Shown here piece by piece: positions 36,547-47,970 of a stretch of DNA of 64,000 bases. Origin of the DNA: Staphylotrichum longicolle (Eukaryota; Ascomycota; Sordariomycetes; Sordariales; Chaetomiaceae); contig JAHCVI010000001.1 of NCBI GenBank assembly GCA_019096155.1, positions 8,370,001 through 8,434,000 of the forward strand, given 5' to 3'. The notes beneath the pieces are model-generated. The model searched no databases, was not told where the DNA came from, and saw only the letters and a list, made by a program, of their open reading frames with translations. Every line of letters begins with the position of its first letter. The stretch's first letter is position 1. The position numbers and the translations under genes are program-made.

Positions 36547-37726
36547 TCATTCCGCCTCTTGCTCCTTTGGTGGCGTGCTCCCAGCTCGAGGCGGCCCTCC
36601 CCTCGGCGGGCCCCCTTTCGGCGGCGGCGGCAACGGCGAGTTCCTCCCGCTCGGCGCGTTGTCCAGCTCCCTGCTCTTCTTCTCCTGCTCCTTGAAGTAA
36701 TCGTCCATGAGATTTGGCGCCCCGTGCTGAGGTCTCTCCTTCTTTTTACTCCTCGGCGGCGCGCTGACCGGCGCAGCCTGCGCATCCACCATCTGCGCCG
36801 GCACCAGGAAATCCGCTGACGCTGATGGAGGAGGCGGCGTCGCGCAGCGGCTGGGAAGAAGCTCGTCGGCGACACACCCCCGGCCGCCGGCACAAACCCA
36901 GCTTGAACACCAGGCCGCCAGTAGAATCTCCGTCAAACATGGTCTCCCCAGGCCCGTGCACCGGCTCGCTCAGCGGCGCGGGGAGCCTGTGCAGCGCTCC
37001 GTAGCCCAGCACGCAACCCAAGGCACCCTCGCCGCCCCAGTCGCGGCTCGGCTGGATCGTCACTCACGCGTCACGTTGTACTCGTTGTTGTAAACGTAGA
37101 GCCGCAGCGGGCGGCCGATGTGGTCCTCGACAAGCTCGCTCAGGCCGCCTTCGCCGTGCAGCACGCCCTCGGGGGTGCCCAGAATGTAGTCGCTGTAGGG
37201 GAGTAAACCGGCGGCATCGGCAGGGGAGTTGGCGGGCACATCGAGAACGTGCCAGATGTTGGAGACGACCGAGATGGGCGTCCATTGAAGGGTCAGGCCG
37301 AGCGAGGCGGTGTCGGCGGGGACGGGGATGTGCAGGGCGCGTGTCCGTTGGCCCTATCAGAAGACGTTGGATTCAGGACTTGAGCTGGGAAGGGAGCCGA
37401 GCAAGGGTCTACATACCTTTGCGCTCCAGAGTCCAAGCATGACGGAGCTGCCAGCGCAGTTGCGCACCTCTTGGGCGAAGAGGGCGGGGTCTGAGTCGTC
37501 CTGGGGGATTGTCAGTGGATCTGCCAAAGAAGGTATTGGGAGCCGTTGGATTTCGTACAATCATGCGCCCGTTGATGCCGACGACAAAGTCGAACCATGG
37601 CTCGATGGCCAGCTGCAGGTTGTTGTTGCGCAGCACCTGGAACCCGAATGCGCCATGGTTCTCCTTCGCGGCCGGCACCGGTTCGCCATCGAGGCGCGAT
37701 ATGAATCGGTTGAGGGCGTTGAACAT
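36547..37726 (-). CDS. GRH1: Golgi reassembly stacking protein (GRASP), frameshifted in exon 3
   Basis: Exons 37726-37559, 37500-37417 and 37353-36547. Two GRASP-type PDZ domains are evident: the first starts AFGFQVLRNNNLQLAIEPWF. The second includes LGLTLQWTPI, ADAAGLLPYSDYILGTPEG and, after a frame change, GGEGALGCVLGYGALHRLP. A Pro-rich tail with LMDDYFKEQEKKSREL follows. In fungi GRASP/Grh1 works at early Golgi and ER-exit sites and in unconventional secretion. The N-terminus starts MFNALN, so a myristoylation Gly at position 2 is absent, as in yeast. The conserved frame shifts by one missing base at about 37062, 36912 and 36842. Three shifts return to the original frame, and with three bases added the protein would be 353 residues. 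Read literally, translation stops at 37062-37060. Confidence 0.82.
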
Positions 37727-38155
37727 TGTGCGGCTCTCGGCGTCTGGTTGTACGCTGTGTTGCTGGGTTGATGTGTTTGTCGGGACAGCGTGTGGAAACG
37801 AGTGCTTGTGCTCTGGGAGCTTCGAGGTTACCGTACACGGTGCCACGGAATGCGTGTTGTATGGGAGTGACGCAGCAGCGCCAAGGTATGTACCTTACCT
37901 TAGCCTGCGGACCCACTGAGGCCCACCAACCCCTGTCAGGGTGCTCTGGCAGGCAACTGCCTGTAATTTTGGTTGTCATCCTGTACTTCAACTTTTCTTT
38001 TCGACAACAATGAAGACTATTTGGAACTTTTTTTTTTTTTTTTTGAGGATACGAGAGCAAAGATAAACCCGAGAATCTCAAGCTCTTTTCGGCACCTTAC
38101 TCTTTGTGACTCAGCAGGATACTATCTTCCACCTGGTTTTCGGCGCGTCTTTGTC
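37727..38155. promoter_or_regulatory. divergent promoter between GRASP and TGS1
   Basis: This 429-bp region separates two divergent starts. It contains a T run of about 17 at 38028-38044 that could keep the shared promoter free of nucleosomes. Confidence 0.5.
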
Positions 38156-39066
38156 ATGACGCTCCGGCCAGTTGAAGGCACACTGCCTCTCACCGAGAAA
38201 TGCCACCATTACGACGACATCAGTGAGGTTTCTTGGGAACTCCAAAAGTAAGACCTCCAACCATTTTCGGTGTTTTGTCTTATTACAAAGACATTCATAT
38301 TTTTCTAACAACCCCATTCTAACTTCTCCAGATACTGGCACCAGCGCTACTCCATCTTCAACTTCTACGACTACGACATCCGTCTCACCGACGACGCCTG
38401 GTTCGGCGTGACCCCTGAGCCCGTAGCCACGTACTTTCCCCCCTCCTTCTCCTTCTCACTACCATCTCTCATGCTAACTCCTCCCCAAGCAAAATCGCCA
38501 AAGACCTCCGCTCCCACAACCACTCCACGCCCCGCAAGGACACCATCATCGACCTGTTCGCCGGCGCAGGCGGCAACACCATCGCCTTTGCCCTCTCCGA
38601 GAAGTGGGATCACGTCATCGGCATCGAGAAGGACGCCTCGACGCTCGCCTGCGCCCAGCACAACGCCGCCGTCTACGGCGTAGCCGACTACATCACCTGG
38701 GTGCACGGCGACAGCCTCGACTTTCTTGCCCGTCTCAAATGCCGAGGCAAGGGCAAGGGAAAGGGAAAGGGTCTCGATCCATCACTCCAGGTTGACCCGT
38801 CCAAGACGGTCTTGTTCGCCTCGCCGCCGTGGGGAGGCGTGAGTTACCGCGACCAAGACGTGTTTGACCTCAGCACCATGGAGCCGTACAATCTCGAAAC
38901 GCTGTACGAGGCCTGCCGGCCGATGGAGCACGCCTTGTTTCTGCCGCGCACGAGCGATCTGCGGCAGATTGCCGAGCTGGTTCCCGACGGCGAGAAGGTT
39001 GAGGTGGTGCAGTACTGCATGGAAGGCGCCAGCAAGGCCATGGTGGCCTACATGCCTGCTGAATGA
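38156..39066 (+). CDS. TGS1: trimethylguanosine synthase (snRNA/snoRNA cap hypermethylase)
   Basis: Exons 38156-38247, 38332-38430 and 38490-39066 encode 255 residues. The family hallmark YWHQRYSIFNFYDYDIRLTD is followed by AWFGVTPEPVATKIA. The SAM-binding loop is DLFAGAGGNTIAFAL, the acidic residue after strand 2 lies in GIEKD, and the catalytic/cap-stacking motif is SPPWGGVSY. The enzyme adds two methyl groups to N2 of the m7G cap of snRNAs and snoRNAs. The protein is a compact fungal form without the long N-terminal region of animal TGS1. A Lys-Gly repeat (about 38749-38770) is inserted after strand 4. It converges on DOP1 with 65 bp between stop codons. Confidence 0.92.
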
Positions 39067-39131
39067 GCATCTCGTTCCTAGTGAACCAAGCAGTGCCGGT
39101 TTTCTTCGCTCTACCTCTCTCTACGCTACAG

Positions 39132-42100
39132 TTACAACCCCTTGACGATGGTTCTCTCGTCAAACAAATCCTTCACCAACCCCGCCACGCACGCCTCCCA
39201 ATCCACCGGCGCCATGGCATACGTCGACTCGAAGGCATAGATGCTCAGCTGGCCAAAGAACGGCCGGAGCACCTTGGCCACCAACTCATCCTTCCTCTCC
39301 ATCCCGACCTCATCACTGATCCCGCCCGGCGTCCCCAGCAACGGCCGTCTCAGCCCTGACGACGAGCCCACAGTTGCATGCACCACCGCCGCATCCAGAC
39401 CACCACCGCCGCCCAACCCTACCGCCCCCAGCTCCTCGCAAACCTCGTCCACTAGCGCCACCGGCTGATACCCCCCGCCCTGCGGCCGATACACCGCGTC
39501 GATCGTATCCGTCACAAACAACCACTCATGCAGCTGAAACTCGTCGGGCGCGACACACACCAGCAGGTCGAGCAGCTTGCACGCCTGCATGACCGAGGCG
39601 TTGCCGTACGTGTCGGACGCGGCGCTGTGGTCGGCCGCCACGACCGACGCGATGGCCGCGTGCAGCTCGGCGTTGACGACGGGCCACAGCGGCGCGAGGT
39701 GCACGGCGCTCGTGCGCAGCACCAGCGCGCGCACGAGCATGTACGCCTCGGCGCGCGTCGTCGACGACGGTGACGACGTGGCCGTCGCCCCGAGCAGCTC
39801 CGTCAGCCTGTCCGCGACCGCCGGCAGGTCGGCCACGAAGGCGTCGGCGCCGCACGCGAGCACCAGCGCCGCCACGCGGCGGAGCGTGAGCTGCGTCTTG
39901 CGGTCGGCCTCGAGGCGCGCCGAGGTGGCGCCCACGCCAAAGACGATCCCCGCCGTCGTCGGCGGGGTGAGGCGGCCGAGGAGATCGGGCATGCGTTCCT
40001 TGTCTGCGACGGCCCACTGTCTGAGAAGGGGCAGCCAGCCGGTATGGACGAGAGAGAGGCTGGAGCCGAAGAAGCGCGGGTCGTTGAAGGCGTCGGAGAG
40101 GTCTTTCTTCCAGGACTTTTGGTTGTTGGGGAGGCGGGAGAGTTCTTGGAGGAGGACGAGCGTGGTTTTGGAGATGGTGTCGGGGAAGGATTTGGAGCGC
40201 AGGGCCGGCCCGATGACGTTGGTCGAGATGGCGGTGGCGGCCGTAAGGATGCGGTCGTTTTCGACCAGGATCTTGGGCAGGTTGGGCACGATGGTTGAGA
40301 GGATGCCGACGACATCGTCGGCTCGCTCTGCCGGGAGTCTAACTGCAGAGGACTGCTGTGACGGTTCGCTTGGCCTCTTCTCGGGAACCCCTGATGAGCC
40401 TGAAATATCAAAGCTGGTTGGGCGAGTGGTAAAAATGGCCGTGAGAAGCCGTAGAAATAAGTCCTAGACGAAGTTAGTACGTCACAAATATCGCCTGGCT
40501 GCGTCGGGAGACCTACGGCTAGCTCCCGGCGCATCTTCCGCTGCTCCCCAAAATTGGTATTGTCCACCTTCTCGCCCAGGATCGCCGCAAACTCGAGCAA
40601 GCTAGGCAGAGTTTGTCGGTGAGGGAAAGGGTTGCCCAGCAGGTCCTTGAGGAAAGCGGTGCAATCCTGCCATATCTCGTCCATCGTGTCGTCCTCCAAA
40701 GAGCGGGTGTAGTCCACCAAGAAGATGACGAGGTCCGCATCCTGCAGCTCAATAGTGAGGGTCGATCTCCTTGACGGATCGAGCGCGCTCGGGTTTGTGC
40801 GGCTGTAAATCGCGTTGAACAAGGCCGGAATGGTGTGCTTTGGCCGCGACCCGTCGAGCGCTGGGAGCAGGTTCAACACTTCGGCAGCCTTCGACACGTC
40901 GGCGCTGTCCAGCGCACTCCGCCATATCCCAATCACTGTCTCTAGGCACTCGAGGGTTTCGGCGGCAAAGAGGTGCTCGAGCAGTCTTCTGGCTCTGTTC
41001 CTCATGCGCAGCGACGTGTAGTTGAGTGACGCCCCCGACGTTGCATCCTGCCCTGCCGCATCGCTTCCTTGGCCCCATGACCAGATGGTAAAGCAGATGC
41101 GGACGGCGTCTTGGAAGGCTAGTAGGACAGTCAGCCGGTCGTTAGCCGTGGCGCTCCGCGTTTGCGGCGCGTCCGACGAAAACACGCCCGACACCATGTT
41201 TCCGAAGAAGCCTTGAGGCTGGGACTCTGACAACCTGGGCTCTGGCCTCTTCAGCCAGGAGCCTGTCATGTCCGTTGGCCAGGACCTGCTCAAGGCCATT
41301 CAAAAGTGAGATCAACGTGGTCTCGGGCCCAACGGCGCCGTTTGAGGAGTGCGATGGTGCATGGTCCGCAGATCGGAATAAGCGCTGGAGGCTGTTGAAC
41401 GTGTTGCCAACCTGTCGGCATAGCGTCTCCACGAGGGGGATCAAGACTTGGAAGACCGAATCTGTGTACAGTGGAAGACATTCGCCGAGGAAACCGACCC
41501 AGCTGTCCAAAACAGCCCTACTGCTTGGTGAGCTGAGACCGGCCAGGATGCATTTGAGTAATGCCGGCGGAGGTGGCTGCATAATCATGCGCCTCTCCGC
41601 CAGGGACAGCCTGGGGCTCCTTGTCGCTTCCAAGTGCGCCATCCGCTTCTCGTAGCTCGGCGAAGTGGGAGGCTCCGCAGGGACCAGCTCTCGGAGCTTG
41701 AGCGAGGCGTAGACGACATCTAGCAGTAGAACCTGAACATAGGGATCGGGCCCATTGAGCGACTGCTGGAGTTTGTCGATCAGGACGTCCTCGAGATGCA
41801 GTTTGGCAAACTGTTCGGCGAAAGGGTTGAGGAGAATTTGGTGAAGGACGGTCAAGGCAACACGGTGAAGCTGTGTCGCCCGCGCTTCTGGCCCGTCTTT
41901 GCCAGGGACCCTATCATGAGCCAAGCACTGCAGGCAAACATGAAGGAAGAACTCCTGGAGGGAGACATCTGCATCCGTACCCGCTTGGTTTTGTCAGCAC
42001 ATCCGGAACAGGGAGCTCAGGGGGGACTAGGTCAAGCTTACTGATTTCGGAGAGTGGCGGTTGGTATGTCTCTGATCGGACAACCTTCTTGGCAAGGACT

Positions 42101-45100
42101 GACCAAGCAGCCTCAGGGGCCCAGCGCAAGACGCTGGAGAGTGAGCGCACGTAGTAAAGCGCCAACGTAAGGTCGTCATCCTCCGTGAAATGGGATAGAG
42201 CCGACTTGGACCCCGGACCTCGTCTCAGGCATGCCAGCTCGGAGAACTTTGAGATGAAGATGCCAAACAACCTATTTGTCACCGTTAGCGCAGGACATCA
42301 AAGAGACGCCGACTTCAACTCACTTGTCTACCCCGAGAAGGCTGTTGAGCCAAGTCTTGACGGTCATGAAGAGCTGTGTCCTTTCATCGGTGAGAGCGTC
42401 CAGCATCAGAAAGAGAGGGCGTGTCAGCATGACCTCGTAATGGTCCATCCCTCCCAGGCGAGTTTGAGTTTTGATATCACCGTTGATGGTTTTGGAACCT
42501 CTCCGCTCCAGCGCAGCGGGATTGTCCTGTAGGGTATGTGTCCAAAGGACACAGAAGCTCCGGCCGGGATCGGCTGGACGCTGGGCGAATGTGCCAGGGA
42601 TGTCATGCTGGAGCATCAGAGAGCAAATGGCAGCCTCGATATCCCTGTTCGAAGGTGTGAGAGCGCTCTGAAGAAGCCAAAGGCTGCGGACCGTCTCGAC
42701 ATGATATTTCGGCTCGGTTGCCGAAAGATAACTCCAGGCATGGCGGACAAGCGGCACGACAAGATCTGACAGCTCAACGGCGGTTATCCTGTTTGCCGAG
42801 TATAGGTGTGATGAAAGTGAGAGAATGGAGGAATAAGTGGTGAACGGTATCGGCTCGCTGGATATGAGGCATTCATGGAGCGCTGCGAGAAGGCTGCTTG
42901 CGTCAAACAATGTGGATTCGGGTAGCTTCGCGAGGAGCGCGATGAGGATCCTGCTTTTGGCGGCCATCTCCGAGCCTGGTTCTCTTCGGTTTAAAGAGGA
43001 ACAGTTGAGGTTGCATGCCTTCTGCAAGAGAAGCTGTGCCAGAGATTGTGGGGTGAAGGGGGGCGTGGCTGCTTCAAGGTTGCCTTGGTCGGCGATGTAA
43101 AAGGTCCTGATCTTTTTGAGAAGATCCGTGTTGGGTGAAGCTGCCAAAACTTTTGATGCAACCGGGGGCGCAGATTTACTCGTTGATGGGTCTAGTGGAA
43201 ACGCCCTTTCCGGGATGAGTTCCAGTAAACTCGCGGCGATACTCAGAGCTGCTTCTGACGACGAGCCATCCGCGACTGCTGTGCCATTCCTGGGCCTATC
43301 ACCGTCCTTGACCTCTTCCATCATGCACAAGATGGAGAGGACAGTTAATGGGGCGTGGATGGTGATCATTTCTTCTTCCCTGACATTGAAATGTGCCAGC
43401 ACGAACTTGACCAGGTCGAGTTTCCCACTGCGTTCGGCAGCGGAGAGGTCTCCCGGACCAATGGCCTGCGCTATCAGGGCTAGTATTTCGCCATAAATCA
43501 GGCCGCTTTCGACGCCGTCAAAGAAGACGCTGGCGCTCCGCAGGACCTCGGCGAAGTCTGTTTTGCTGGCGATCTTAGCCTTATACCCCCTCACACTATC
43601 CACAATAGGTAAAAAGAGTTCAGGCACAACCAAACCGCCAATTTCCCACCTGTCCATCAAGGACAGACAGACCCGGTACGGCCGGGCCCGTTCTGTGGGG
43701 CTACCGCTGGTGTCTGACTTGATCATAGCGAGCAAGGCTCGTGTCAGAGGCTGGAGACCATACTCCTCGAAGTAAGTCGTTCTGGACGAGAAGAAAGCGT
43801 GGCTCTGGTGGGAGGTCGAGGTGGGGGAATCCAGTGCGCCATCGTGTTCAGCAGATGCAGGTGGTTCGGGCCCCAGCAGCCAGGACCACAATCGCCTGTT
43901 CAGACTCATATCTCGCCGCACCGTCACGCCTACTGCTGCCTTCAAAAGGAGCTCCAGGTCGCCGCCCTTAGCTTTGGACTGGAGCACCTCGGAGTGCAGC
44001 GGCAGATGGGTAACTAGTAGGTCCAGATAGCCACGCTGGATGAGGAGTTGGTCGTCGGCGAGACCTGCGGCAAAGGAGCGTATGAGCAACCCCGGCTCCG
44101 GCGAGGTAACTAAGCGAGAAAGCTTAGCGGATGTTTCTGCATCAGAAGCTGCCTTGGACGACTCCGGGTGCAGCGCATGGCCCAAGTGAGGGAGAGAGCG
44201 CAGGAGGTAGGCGAGTGCGCCTGTTCTCCGAGTGTGGCCGGTAATGGAAGCCAAGAAAAAGCACTGCCAGAAGAAGTCGTCGCCCGATGAGTGGGCTTCT
44301 GTGATGTTCTCACTACCGGAGGGGCGAATGGACGCCTTGAAACGCTCGACGAGTCTGAGGGTGCGATCAAAATCCTCACTGGTCTCCTCCTCTAACCCGG
44401 GGAGCAGAGCAAGCACGATGGATTTCATAGCTGGCCGGAGCGATCGAGGATCGAGGTCAAGGAAGTAGCGCTCAAGGAGGTCGAGGAAGGGAGCGCGGAC
44501 GGTGAGCGAGGCGAAGGACAAGACGGCGGCCAGACCGGGAAAGTACAAGGGAAGGTCCCTCGAGAGGCCATCTTTCCCAATGACGGAGAAGACATAGCTG
44601 TAGACTTCGAGGGTCTTTTGGTGCACCCCCGAGGGGAGCGAGGGGTTCAGACACTGCGACAGACGCTTCGCGACGGTTGCCCTCGATGGTATCGTGGAGA
44701 TGGACGACGGCCGGGCTTGCAGGGCCTGTTTGCACGAGCGAGACATGTCAGAAAGACCACATTCAACCGAGAACTGTGGCGGAGTTCCCACCTTAAGTAG
44801 GCGGTTGAGAAAAGAGATGTAGTCGGCCCATTCTTGCAGTGTCGTGTCGAAGAGGGCGAGGGCCCGTTCGATGCCGCTCGCATACTTGCGGTAGTGCTTG
44901 TCTTTTGGTGGCGGGTCCTCTGTGATAATGGTAAAGCAGGGCGGTCAGCATCAACTCGTCGCCGTGCAAAACACCATGCAAAACACCATGCAAATAATCA
45001 ACAAAGAGAGTGCCTACCAGTCCCCAACTGGCTCCTCCACTGGCGCGGCACGGGCGAGTCGCGGCCATCGCTCTCTGGGGACGCAGACCGGCGACCGGGC

Positions 45101-45111
45101 TCAAGCGCCAT
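39132..45111 (-). CDS. DOP1: DOP1/Dopey-family endosome-Golgi trafficking protein (one frameshift)
   Basis: Six exons: 45111-45018, 44919-44792, 44725-42324, 42271-42042, 41968-40517 and 40463-39132; about 1878 residues. The N-terminal Dopey domain is recognised by KDKHYRKYASGIERAL, EWADYISFLNRLLK and AKRLSQCLNPSLPSGVHQK, followed by KDGLSRDLPLYFPGLA. The rest is a long helical-repeat protein ending with conserved blocks such as PQGFFGNMVSGVF and LAFQDAVRICFTIWSWGQG. Dop1 acts with the flippase Neo1 and Mon2 in traffic between endosomes and Golgi, and in morphogenesis (DopA in Aspergillus). At about 41234 the conserved frame needs one base removed (GG versus G). Intron 2 (44791-44726) is 66 nt, in frame and stop-free. 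The 5' end is divergent from MON1. Confidence 0.9.
44966..44994. repeat. 12-bp direct repeat in DOP1 intron 1
   Basis: Two adjacent copies of the 12-mer CAAAACACCATG lie inside the 98-nt first intron of DOP1. Confidence 0.7.
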
Positions 45112-45654
45112 GGCTAAACAGGAGTTGTCCCGGTAGGTGCTCGTCTTCCAGGGTCATTGCCGGTGAGAAATCCGGGGAATCGGGGCGATGTAAGTGCCTG
45201 ACGTGGCCGGAGAGCAGTCCGCGGCGGGTTTTGGGGTGTTGGAACAATGAAGGAACGTTGCTCAATGGCCGGCACAACGGCCCCAGCTGTAAGGCCCCCA
45301 CCACGCAGATGCGGCGCCCGCTAAGGAACCGACGACCAGTGCCTCTGATTGGCCTCGGGCCGCTGAGCTTGACCCTTGTCTGCAGTGGGTCGACAAGGCT
45401 GAGACCGCTATCTTATCGCTAGATGGGGATTTGGTGACTGACGGGGAGCACACAAGCCCACTGTCGTCATTTCACCTAGGTCCAGTCCCAGTCGCAGCCG
45501 GGTTTCAACCACAGAGGAGCTTCCCTTTCCACTCTCCTCCTCCCGACATTGACCAGTGCCCACCATCGAAATGGACTTTTTGTGAGAGGGTCGTTTCCTT
45601 TTTCAGACAATCGCAGACCATGCGCGAGTCGAACCACACGGCAGTGTATCGACA
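45112..45654. promoter_or_regulatory. bidirectional promoter DOP1/MON1
   Basis: This 543-bp segment separates the divergent starts of two trafficking genes and must hold both promoters. I see no clear TATA box, and no gene in it. Confidence 0.55.
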
Positions 45655-47601
45655 ATGGCCCGGGAAGCGGAAGCTGAGCGCAACAAGGATGGCGCCCCCG
45701 CGGCGACCTCTCCCTCTCCCTCTCCCTCTCCCTCGCCGTCCCCGTCGCCGCCTCCTCCGCCCCTCCCACCTCGTCGAAGCCCGTTGGGTGATGGTTCTGC
45801 CCAGGTAGCGCCAACTCAGTCAAAGCCCACCACAGCCCTCTCGCCCATTGACATAGCGACCATGTCGTTCCCGGACGGCTCTCGAGGCACCTTCTCCACG
45901 AGCGTGACCCGAGCCATCTCAACCCCGCTCGCCAGTGGCTATGTGACACCTGCAACTGTCAGCAGTGATCATGCCGACTCTATGAGCATCATGAGCTTTG
46001 CACCGACCTTGCGGCCCCAAGGAGACTTGGCTAGCCTGGTCGCGGGTGAGCTGAACAGGAAGAGCCGCGCCTGGAACATGCTCAGGTCGCAATCCGAGAC
46101 TCTCCAGCCATTTGAGCGCATCGAGCTTGGCGCTCCCGGAGATCTTGCGGGCTTTGAAAGGGAGTTTGACGATATTCCCGAAGGCCCACCCGACGAGGTC
46201 AGATTGGCCATGTGGAAGTCCAAGATGAAGCACTACATGATCCTATCGTCTGCCGGAAAGCCCATCTACAGCCGCCATGGCGACCTGGGCTTGATCAACT
46301 CGTACATGGGCGTGGTGCAAACCATAATCTCGTTCTACGAAGGGGCGAACAACCCGTTGCTCGGGTTCACCGCCGGTAACGCACGCTTCGTCATTGCCAT
46401 CGAAGGCCCTCTCTACTTCGTAGCCATCAGCAAACTGGGCGAGAGCGATGCCCAGCTCAGGAGTCAGCTGGACGCCTTGTACATGCAGATTTTATCCACC
46501 TTGACCCTCCCCACACTCAAGAACATATTCGTCCACCGTCCATCCACCGATTTGAGGAAACCGCTTGAGGGGACCGAGCCCCTCCTCTCCTCTCTGGCAG
46601 ATAGTTTCACACGGGGTTCCCCTTCGACGTTGCTTGGGGCGCTGGAATGTCTCCGGTTAAGAAAGTCTCAGCGCCACGCCATCAACAACACCTTCCTCAA
46701 GAGCCGCAGCGACAAGTTGCTGTACGGGCTCATCGTCGCCGGTGGCAAGCTGGTCAGCGTCATCCGGCCACGGAAACACTCGCTACATCCAAGCGATCTC
46801 CAGCTCATCTTCAACATGCTCTTCGAGTCTGGAGGCATCAAATCCGGCGGCGGAGAGAGCTGGATCCCTCTCTGCCTTCCGGCTTTCAACAACCGCGGCT
46901 ACCTCTACATGTATGTGAGCTTCTTCGACGGAAAGCCAGATGCGGCCTTTTCGGGCGAGCCGGCCGAACGGCATCAGCAACAAACCCCTGAGTTGCCATC
47001 AGACGACATCAATCAAAACAAGAGGGAAGACGAGATAGCCCTGATCCTCATCTCTCCCGACAAAGAATCGTTCTACGACCTCAAAGAAATGCGCGACAAG
47101 CTCGCCGCCCAGCTCGACAAAACGGGCCACCTCGCCCTCATCTGCTCCGCCGCCCGCGAAGGCCGACCCAAGATCCAAACCATCGCTCCCGCCGCCCAAA
47201 TCTCCCACTTCCTCTACAAGTCCCGCGCCAACGTGCAGTTCTGCATGTCCTCCCTCGACCCGCCAGCCTCTCCCAACGCAGCGTCATCACCATCAGCACC
47301 CCCAACAGCCGCGGCACCATCAGACTCCTCTCCGGAGAGCCTGCTCACGCGCCGGCGGCTCATGTCGCTGTACCACGAGCTCCACGCCTCGATGCACGCC
47401 AAGCACGCGCACCTCAAGGTTCTGCACGCCGTGGGCGAGGACGCGGCCAGCCTCGCGTGGATCACGCCCGTCTTTGAGTTTTACTGCGTCGCCGGACCGA
47501 ACGTGTCGCGCGCAGCCATGGCGCAGGGGGCGAACAAGGTGATCCAGTGGGCCAAGCGGGAGGAGGAGCGGCTGTTCATCATTGGCGGCGGGGTGTTTTA
47601 G
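45655..47601 (+). CDS. MON1: vacuolar fusion protein Mon1
   Basis: An uninterrupted single-exon frame encodes 648 residues from the ATG at 45655. After a low-complexity Ser-Pro tract (about 20-40) and a disordered leader come the Mon1 longin-domain signatures: MKHYMILSSAGKPIYSRHGD, then FVIAIEGPLYFVAISKLGES. Later conserved blocks are RSDKLLYGLIVAGGKLVSVI and the C-terminal FEFYCVAGPNVSRAAMAQGA. Mon1 pairs with Ccz1 as the guanine-nucleotide exchange factor for Rab7/Ypt7 and drives early-to-late endosome conversion, vacuole fusion and autophagy. An upstream ATG at 45620 is in another frame; a further 5' exon is possible but not needed. Confidence 0.93.
   Translation: MAREAEAERNKDGAPAATSPSPSPSPSPSPSPPPPPLPPRRSPLGDGSAQVAPTQSKPTTALSPIDIATMSFPDGSRGTFSTSVTRAISTPLASGYVTPATVSSDHADSMSIMSFAPTLRPQGDLASLVAGELNRKSRAWNMLRSQSETLQPFERIELGAPGDLAGFEREFDDIPEGPPDEVRLAMWKSKMKHYMILSSAGKPIYSRHGDLGLINSYMGVVQTIISFYEGANNPLLGFTAGNARFVIAIEGPLYFVAISKLGESDAQLRSQLDALYMQILSTLTLPTLKNIFVHRPSTDLRKPLEGTEPLLSSLADSFTRGSPSTLLGALECLRLRKSQRHAINNTFLKSRSDKLLYGLIVAGGKLVSVIRPRKHSLHPSDLQLIFNMLFESGGIKSGGGESWIPLCLPAFNNRGYLYMYVSFFDGKPDAAFSGEPAERHQQQTPELPSDDINQNKREDEIALILISPDKESFYDLKEMRDKLAAQLDKTGHLALICSAAREGRPKIQTIAPAAQISHFLYKSRANVQFCMSSLDPPASPNAASSPSAPPTAAAPSDSSPESLLTRRRLMSLYHELHASMHAKHAHLKVLHAVGEDAASLAWITPVFEFYCVAGPNVSRAAMAQGANKVIQWAKREEERLFIIGGGVF
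45708..45734 (+). repeat. TCTCCC hexanucleotide repeat in MON1
   Basis: In-frame hexamer copies encode the Ser-Pro dipeptide run near the Mon1 N-terminus. Length changes would keep the frame. Confidence 0.8.
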
Positions 47602-47970
47602 GAGGAGGGTCGGGAACCGGGATGGTTTTTGATGATGTGGGTGTGTTGATGAGAGCGATGATGAAGAAGATGATTACACTGCCCGAGCGGATGCAGACGG
47701 GTTGCTTTGAATGTAACGGAGAAGTGAAGAACTGCTGTGTGTTGTTAAGTTATACCCATTCTGTATTAGCTATCTTGTCGGGACAGCGAGCGGCTCGCAG
47801 TATGGTATGTATCATCCCAAGTAACAAATGAACTTGGCCTTACCCCTGGCTTCCTCTCACTCACCACCACCACCTCCCCCCGGCCCCCTTTCAAAGAAAG
47901 CATATAAAACAACCGCATCAGCAGTACCCAAACGTCCAAACGAGCGGCGATTGATCCCCGCCCCACAAAG
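47602..47970. other. convergent intergenic region after MON1
   Basis: 369 bp between two convergent stop codons, presumably 3' UTRs. No gene seen. Confidence 0.55.

Noticed and set aside
44741..44791. DOP1 start at the GTG beginning VGTPPQFSV
   Set aside because: This segment is intron 2. The conserved Dopey N-terminus lies in two upstream exons starting at the ATG at 45111.
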